From the NCBI GenBank assembly GCA_020747065.1, contig JAGMVK010000002.1:2542001-2606000 (forward strand): DNA of 64,000 nucleotides, written 5' to 3'. The position numbers were made by a program, and so were the translations under genes. This document shows positions 57,974 to 64,000 of the stretch, one piece after another. Positions within the stretch are counted from its first letter, which is position 1, and each line of letters opens with the position of its first letter. Below the pieces are notes generated by a model that was given only the letters and a program-made list of their open reading frames with translations, did not search any database and was not told where the DNA came from. Origin of the DNA: Cadophora sp. MPI-SDFR-AT-0126 (taxonomy: Eukaryota > Ascomycota > Leotiomycetes > Helotiales > Ploettnerulaceae).

Positions 57974-59784
57974 ATGTCCATTTTATTTTACACCAGTTGC
58001 CTTCTGCTTGCTTTCCTATCGCTTCCAATCGCCAAACTTGCGAGACAATACTACCATGCACGGAAACTTGGGTTCCCAGTCGTCGTTAGCCCTTTCGATC
58101 AATTCAGTATGATAGTGGGTTTGTTTGGAGATCGCCTCACACTCTTGCTCAAGTACCTTCCCTTCCATCTGGGAAAATCCATCGGACTCGGGCATTTCTT
58201 CCACGATAGATATAGCATGCATGAATGGCTAGGGCCTATATATACCATCGCGTCCCCGGACGGATTAACGTAAGTTCAAGCATTTCCCACACGCCCAGGC
58301 TGAAGATTTGATCTTGGGGGTTCGCTTGAAGTAATTCTATTGGTATCGTAAGGATGAACTGACTTCAAATCTCATAGATTCGTTATCGCCGATCCCGATG
58401 CTGTAGATGATATTCTGGCTCGACGAAAAGACTTCATCAAGCGCGAGTCGATGTACAAGCCCTTGGAGTTTTTCGGACCCAACGTGAATACAGTGAATGG
58501 TGAGGCCTGGCAGAGACATCGTCGCCTTACCACCCCGCCCTTCAATGAACGCAACAGCAGTCTCGTATGGCGAGAGTCCATCATTCAGGCGAATGGTATG
58601 CTTAAATCTTGGGTCTCGAAGGGTCAGGATGGAGTTGTGAAAACGACTGCCGATACCATGACACTGGCTCTCCATGTTCTAACATCTGCTGGGTTTGGGA
58701 AATCGTACGCTTTTGATGGAGGCGTGGCCAAACTCAATGGTGATCATAAGCTGTCTTACAGAGATGCTCTGCGGATTCTTATCGGCAATATTCTCGTGTC
58801 CTATCTGGTCAAGTCGAAGAAGATTCCATCATACCTCCCTAAATTCCTAGTTCAGGAAGTGGATACTGCCCTTACGGAATTCGACCGGTACATGGAAGAG
58901 ATGATAGATGAAGAGAAAGCGAAAGTTGGCACCACTCCGGCGAACGATAATTTGATGAGTGTGCTCATCCACGCTTCCGAATCTGAGAATCGAGGAGATG
59001 AGCGGGGTGGCTTGACGAAGGAAGAGATAACGGGCAATCTATTCATCTACAACTTAGCAGGCCATGATACGACAGCTAACACGGTTGGATACGCGATCTA
59101 TCTAATGGCTTCTGACCCACAATGGCAGGCATGGATACGGGAAGAGCTTGACTTCGTCTTTGGTAAAACCAGTAAGGTTAACCACGATGATTACGAGAAT
59201 GCATTCCCAAAGCTCAAACGATGCCTTGCGGTGATGGTGAGTTTGGGTCCGGCTTGAAGAGATCCACATGTTGACGAGCATAGTACGAAACACTCCGCCT
59301 CTACGGGCCCATTATCGTCATTCCCAAAACCACGGGAGCCACTCCCCAAACCATCGACTTCAACAATAAAACGCACATGATTCCCGCAGACGCTACCGTC
59401 CTCATCAATGTTACCGGCCTCAATACTTGTCCGGGGTACTGGGGATCCGACGCGCTGACGTGGCGACCTGATCGCTGGATCACGAAGAGCGAGAAATCCA
59501 CGGGCTTGGGAGACGAGGAGATCATGCAGCCGCCCAAAGGTAGATTCGTTCCTTGGGCGTCTGGACCGCGGGTTTGTCCAGGCAAGAAATTCGCGCAGGT
59601 TGAGTTTGTGGCTGCTGTGGCGAGGTTGTTTGGGAAGCATCGTGTGAGGCCTTTGGTGAATGAGGGGGAGAGTGTAGAAGATGTGAGGAGGAGAGTGTTA
59701 AGTACGGTTGAGGACTCGAAGTTGGCCATGACGTTGAAGATGAATCATCCGGAGAGGGTGAAGCTGGTTTGGGAGGAAGAATGA
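57974..59784 (+). CDS. Cytochrome P450 monooxygenase
   Basis: ER-anchored heme-thiolate monooxygenase, 551 aa. Exons 57974-58269, 58378-59236, 59284-59784; joins PDGLT-FVIADPD and CLAVM-YETLRLYG in phase. Start at 57974 (MSILFYTS) gives a single N-terminal anchor (LLLAFLSLPIAKL); an upstream in-frame ATG at 57947 would add nine polar residues. Marks: C-helix GEAWQRHRRLTTPPF, I-helix LAGHDTTANT, K-helix ETLR, the PDRW motif (TWRPDRWI), and heme loop FVPWASGPRVCPGKKFA with the thiolate Cys. Family number not assigned. Substrate unknown. The divergent neighbour is a HET gene, and no biosynthetic backbone enzyme is within the window. Confidence 0.93.
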
Positions 59785-62700
59785 AATTGTTTGTAATGAT
59801 TTTGTAGTTGACATGTTTAGACGGACAAAGCTGGGCTCTTCGAAAATCGGCAGCTACAGGTAGTGTCGATAACGCGCCAGTGAACAAGAGACTCATGGAT
59901 AGTCAACATTCGCGAGAATCGTGCAACATAGACTTACACATGGTAGAATATAGGTAGATCTTCCCAGTCGATCTTTCGCCCCAGCTTCCCCATTTCACCC
60001 CCAGATTCCCGGATCCCCCATTCCCTTCCAATCATGCAGTGCAACACAAGTCTTCTGGCTTCTCGCCGCCTTAACAACAACCACATCCAAAGACCCAGAA
60101 CATTCGTCACCCGTGAGACAAAGACGGAGATTACATTCACACGCGCCTTCCTCAATAGAGCCGTTCTGTACTCCCCCAGCTCCGACACTCAGGTCTGAAG
60201 ACCTGTCAAATTTCCCTTGTTGCTCCGAGGGATCTTTTGTTTAGAACGGACCCGGGAACTTGGCAGATTATGTGGTGAGATTGGCCGAGGAATGGAAGAG
60301 AATGGTGGTGGTGGTGGGACGAGGGTTTTGTTGTCACGAGCTGTCAGGGTCGGGAGTTTGCAGGAGATTGACGAGCCTTGAGAGTATCGATGTTGTGGAA
60401 CGGGTGGTACTTCGGAAACGACCTGCTCTTGAGAGGAGTATCGAGGAGACTCTTGGGGAAATCGAAGATGGCAGCCACTTCAGCTGTGGGATGATTCGGA
60501 GACTAGAAAGGAAGAAGAGAGGGGGCTTTCGAGGAAAGTGGAAGCTATCACAAGAATTGTGTGGGGAGGAGAAATTCGCAATCATAGAGATGTAGCACAA
60601 AACCTACAATAAACCATGAGCTGTCAATCCCGGCAACGTGCAACAGATTGCCGACTGAGAGAGGACGAAGATTCCGCGGTGAGCCTTTGACAGATTGCAG
60701 TAGAACGGGGGATTTGTATGAAAGAATGGAGGAAGATGTAGGGTAACGTGGAGTATAGAGCCGCCATTGCCGCAGGATAAAGAGAAGAAGTAGAGTTATG
60801 TTGTGATGCCGAAAATGCAACTTCCAGAAAACGTGGACTTTGAGTTGTACAAAGTGATAGGAGCGGAAATAAGAGGTAGATCTTGATGCTTGACCACAGC
60901 TAAATGTCAACAAGTTGGAATGGAATCGACGGGAGAACGCTGATAAGGGTAGTAAAGAAGAGACTGTACAGCCACACCAAACACCAGTATCAAATGATGC
61001 AAATAATCAAATAATCAAATAAGTGAGAAGAGTCTACTAAATGGCTTCGACTTTCGCCAGAGATGTGTTACTTACCTCTGCTCCGTTGCGAGCGCAACAC
61101 AGCCAAGAGAAGCACCACCCCAGGTAGCTAGCTCAGCCAAAAAGTACAGAGCATTTCGAAAATCAACTTTCAGTACCACTTTGCATCCTATCATCGCAGC
61201 TAGGAAGTTGCTCGCCATCAGTGCTCTTCTCGAGAAAGTCTTGGCGTCTAATTAGCGATGCGCTTAAAATCACCCCTTTCTTTCTCCTTCTCGCCAATTG
61301 ACATCGCAAGAAAACCAACCATCAATCAATCGCAGACTCGCAGACTCGCAACGCAAAGGAAAATTGCCGCGTCGGCAGACTGAGACATACAGGGACGAAT
61401 TGCAACAATGGTGCGGCTGACAGCATCATCTCGGCGGAGCTTCAACGCATGAAGTACGGAGTTTCACACAGCCTGGAAGAAAGACATGCGGTTCGACCCG
61501 GATGACTCCTCCTCGACGTCGCACAAATGCAGAGAGCCAAAGTAGACTTTTGACGATCCATACCTGGTCGTGCACAGTTCAGATGTACCGTGGAGTCGTC
61601 GCGGGGTGGAGCATCGATAAGTTCGTGAAAAGCTGGAAATTTGGATGATGTGGATGAACAGTTCGTCCCAACTCCCAAGTTCTCGATCGGATCAATCGGA
61701 TATCGATAGCCAAGTCTGAAAATCCTCCTTCAAATCCATCGACTTGACAAGGCTGGCCGGGGGAAATTGTCCAGCTGATGGTCTGAGCACGTCGTCGGCC
61801 CATCGAACGAATCCACAGTAGCAGCGGATGTGGAATATCGTCGCCGGATATTATCATGTCGTTCCTGGCGCTTGACCATGTTCGGCGAAGTTACACGCCT
61901 AATCGAGTCGACCCCTGATGGCCGAAATTGGGATCAATCCCCGCGATTTGTCGCGTCGCGTCCATCTGATCTTTGAAAGTGCACAGCGGGGATTGAGACA
62001 TCAGGGGTTCAGGGGAAAGAAGAAGCTTTGCTGCATTATTACGTCTGATTAAACCTTCTACAAAAAGCAACATTCTCCTCAAGTTGAGGTCTCAGCTGAG
62101 CAACACGAAAAGAGGCATCTGCGAGACTCTGCGGAGAACCACTTATTTAACACCATCTGGAAACGTCCACAGCCACATCCCGGTTCATGCGACCATGGAA
62201 GCTGCAATCTCGCTTAACAACATCATCTCTTGAAGCGGCAGAAACTCCTCCAGCTGGCAAGCAAAGCATGGGTTCCTTCTCGTGGTCGAGCCGCTCTTGA
62301 TCAATTCTAAACCGAGGGGATGGCCTTGTGTCAGGAAGTCCTGAAGAGGCAATTTATTTGCAAATTCTCCAATCTTTTGCCTGCTCCCCAAGAGCTGGTT
62401 TTTTTCTTCCTGGTGGCTGGAACTTCTCCTATCATTGTAAGAATCGTGGCACTGCAGTTCAATGCAATGCTGTAATTCCCACATTCAGACCAAACACATC
62501 GACGTCCTCCGGCTTGGTGGCATACGAGTGGTCTGACTGCATTTGGAGGCTTGCCATTGCAAGATCTGGTGTTACAAGACCGCGCGGGCTGAGCTCCAAG
62601 TTGGACTAGCACCACATAAACCTGGACATGTTAGGGCTTCATTGGTTCTCGAACTACCCGGGGAATCCAAGGCTGCTCTACCTGGCAGCAGATCATCAAG

Positions 62701-63276
62701 CCGTGGAGCATTCGACTGGCTGGTCTTGGGTTAAAGGCCCATGGCAGCCATGCATCCATCCCACCAGTGCCGCGATATCTGGCTGGAGGCGTTCGGGGGG
62801 GACATCGTAATTTTCTTTCACGGCTCCCTCGCGCCTTGGGATAGAGATATTTCTATTTTATGTAAGTTATATTCTTTCCATTCTAGTCTCTGTCGTCTGA
62901 AGTTTCGGCACGCCCGTCATCTCATATGCATCCACTTGTCATGCCCATTCGCCGATATCAAAAGTAAGTTTACACGGTCCGTGAGCTAGACCCCCCTCTT
63001 CATCCTTGTGGGCCTTGCCTCTTTACCGGAACGGCACTACCTACCAAGCTAGTCTGCTACCTTCTCTCTCAGACCTTGGTTTCCACGTCAGAAAACTTTC
63101 ACCAACTCATCCTTTCGTGCTGCATTGCATCTTCCTGCTTGGAGCAACGCCGGTCGGTTTCTGCGCCAATGCAGCTCACATTCGTTACACCTTGAAGAAA
63201 CCTTCACCCCTCACGCTCTTTACTTTCATGGGAACCTTCCCACATCGTTCTACCGTGCTCACGTTCTCCCGTCACA
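59785..63276. other. Gene-poor stretch of about 3.5 kb
   Basis: Only short ORFs. A minus ORF at 59934-60188 (84 aa, with one hydrophobic stretch near LWMWLLL) is followed by a GTAAGT donor but no convincing continuation. Short direct repeats include AATCAAATAATCAAAT near 61003 and GCAGACTCGCAGACTCGCA near 61332. No RNA gene or mobile element identified. Confidence 0.5.
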
Positions 63277-64000
63277 ATGGTATACACGATGCGGTCGAAG
63301 GTTCTTTTACTTCTGCTACTTTGCTTCTGCTTTGAGGCATGTGTGGGAAATATCATACACAGGCAGGATGGACCTACAAATTCACCGATAACAGGTTCGG
63401 CTGCCGCTACCACAACTTCGAATCAGCCAGAACAAACAGAAAGCAGTGGAGGAAATAACAAGGAAAGCACTACCGCAAACCGCTCCAGATCAACATTTGC
63501 AACCTTGACTCCAACTGCCAACTCAACTTCTACCTCAAAATCTGCTACAGTCACCGCGGATGCTACAACTGCGGTCATCTCAAACATCAATGGGGCATCA
63601 CCTACAAGCCCGCTCAATCCTTCGACCTACAATTGTGAGTTCAAATGAGATTGTTATACATCTGTTGTCTTCTTATAAGATGGGAAGTCTCTTCAATATT
63701 GTCAACCCTTAGCGACTTGCGTTGGAGAAGGATTTTAGATGCAGTGGGAGATGATGATAATAACAATTTTCAGCTACACTCACACCCGACAAACTACCCC
63801 TCACGCCCGAGGTCACTCCGGCATTTGGAGTTGGCGGAGTTATCTTGCTGCTTAGTGGTGTGGTCTACACACTGATTGGCATGAAGAACACATTTCTCCA
63901 TGTCTACCTTTCGGCCGCATACCTCTCGAGTTTGGCAGTCACAGTGCTCATTCTATATGTTATGAACCCGCCAGTTAGCAATGCAATTCAGGGGGCATAT
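63277..64000 (+). CDS. Secretory-pathway DUF4203-like multi-pass membrane protein (5' part, runs off window)
   Basis: Partial gene. Exons 63277-63634 and 63774 to the window end; the 139-nt intron (GTGAGT..TTTCAG) joins NPSTYN-STLTPDK in phase 1. Signal peptide: KVLLLLLLCFCFEACVG (start either 63277 or the second Met at 63289). Then about 90 residues of Ser/Thr-rich, probably O-glycosylated sequence (TATTTSNQPEQ, STSTSKSATVTAD). The second exon starts the membrane domain with LTPEVTPAFGVGGVILLLSGVV, HVYLSAAYLSS and TVLILYVMNPP, which matches the beginning of the DUF4203/TM7S3-TM198 family of fungal multi-pass proteins. The remaining membrane helices and any tail lie beyond 64000. Confidence 0.85.

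Noticed and set aside
32230..59784. Secondary-metabolite cluster (two P450s, oxidoreductase, F-box, GPCR)
   Set aside because: No polyketide, peptide, terpene or alkaloid backbone enzyme and no pathway regulator; housekeeping genes ARB1 and INO80 lie between.
59522..59896. 124-aa minus-strand ORF as a continuation of the 84-aa ORF at 59934-60188
   Set aside because: Most of it is antisense to the P450 heme-binding exon, and the continuing sequence is Ser/Pro low-complexity.
1..64000. CRISPR arrays, bacterial operons, prophage or transposase genes
   Set aside because: None seen; gene structure is fully eukaryotic. Short tandem repeats noted are simple-sequence or UTR repeats without spacers.

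Overview
The window is nuclear DNA from a filamentous ascomycete (Pezizomycotina). The evidence is many short spliceosomal introns (about 45-120 nt, GT..AG with CTAAC/CTGAC-type branch sites), monocistronic genes on both strands, a tRNA-Met with an intron, and typical fungal families: HET, PL20, Git3/cAMP-receptor-like GPCR, several P450s, DHA1 transporters, INO80 and ARB1. The proteins look closest to Leotiomycetes (Helotiales), but that is an impression from family resemblance, not a computed placement. All exon models below were built by eye from splice motifs, reading phase and family knowledge.

Layout. 0.3-7.7 kb: two co-oriented minus-strand drug-type transporters, an ABCC full transporter (six exons, two odd splice sites) and a DHA1-type MFS transporter. 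7.7-12.9 kb: gene-poor, holding only an intron-containing tRNA-Met(CAT). 12.9-14.5 kb: a BAR-domain membrane-curvature protein with a polyproline tail. 14.5-18.3 kb: gene-poor, with one plausible 93-aa basic Ser/Pro protein. 18.3-19.3 kb: an MDR-family oxidoreductase. 20.4-23.7 kb: three small C2H2 zinc-finger genes in alternating orientation (+,-,+), two of them clearly related. 24.9-27.3 kb: a fungal P-loop ATPase whose 3' end looks frameshifted into an FG/Ser/Thr-rich tail. 28.9-29.9 kb: a small J-domain protein. 30-32.2 kb: no firm gene, but a repeated 12-nt motif. 32.2-34.1 kb: cytochrome P450. 36.0-36.6 kb: F-box protein. 38.1-39.5 kb: a 7TM receptor. 40.1-40.6 kb: a small membrane protein beside a 21-nt poly-C tract. 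41.5-43.5 kb: ARB1. 45.2-50.4 kb: INO80. 51.7-52.6 kb: a secreted PL20 glucuronan lyase with a clear TATA box. 53.0-54.1 kb: a second MDR oxidoreductase. 54.7-57.1 kb: a HET protein with hydrophobic N-terminal segments. 58.0-59.8 kb: a second P450, divergent from the HET gene. 59.8-63.3 kb: gene-poor. From 63.3 kb: the start of a secretory DUF4203-type membrane protein that runs off the window.

How they work together. Housekeeping genes (ARB1 in ribosome biogenesis, INO80 in chromatin remodelling, the J-protein, tRNA-Met) are mixed with accessory functions (drug efflux, two P450s, two oxidoreductases, HET, glucuronan lyase). No polyketide, peptide or terpene backbone enzyme is present, so the P450s and oxidoreductases do not form a recognisable biosynthetic cluster. 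No mobile element, CRISPR array or viral insert was recognised. The observations most worth checking are the GT-GG and GC-AG introns with a 27-nt microexon in the ABCC gene, the zinc-finger trio with a degenerating finger, the broken FG-like tail of the P-loop ATPase, the CACCACGTC(A/C)GGT repeats, and the membrane-type HET protein.
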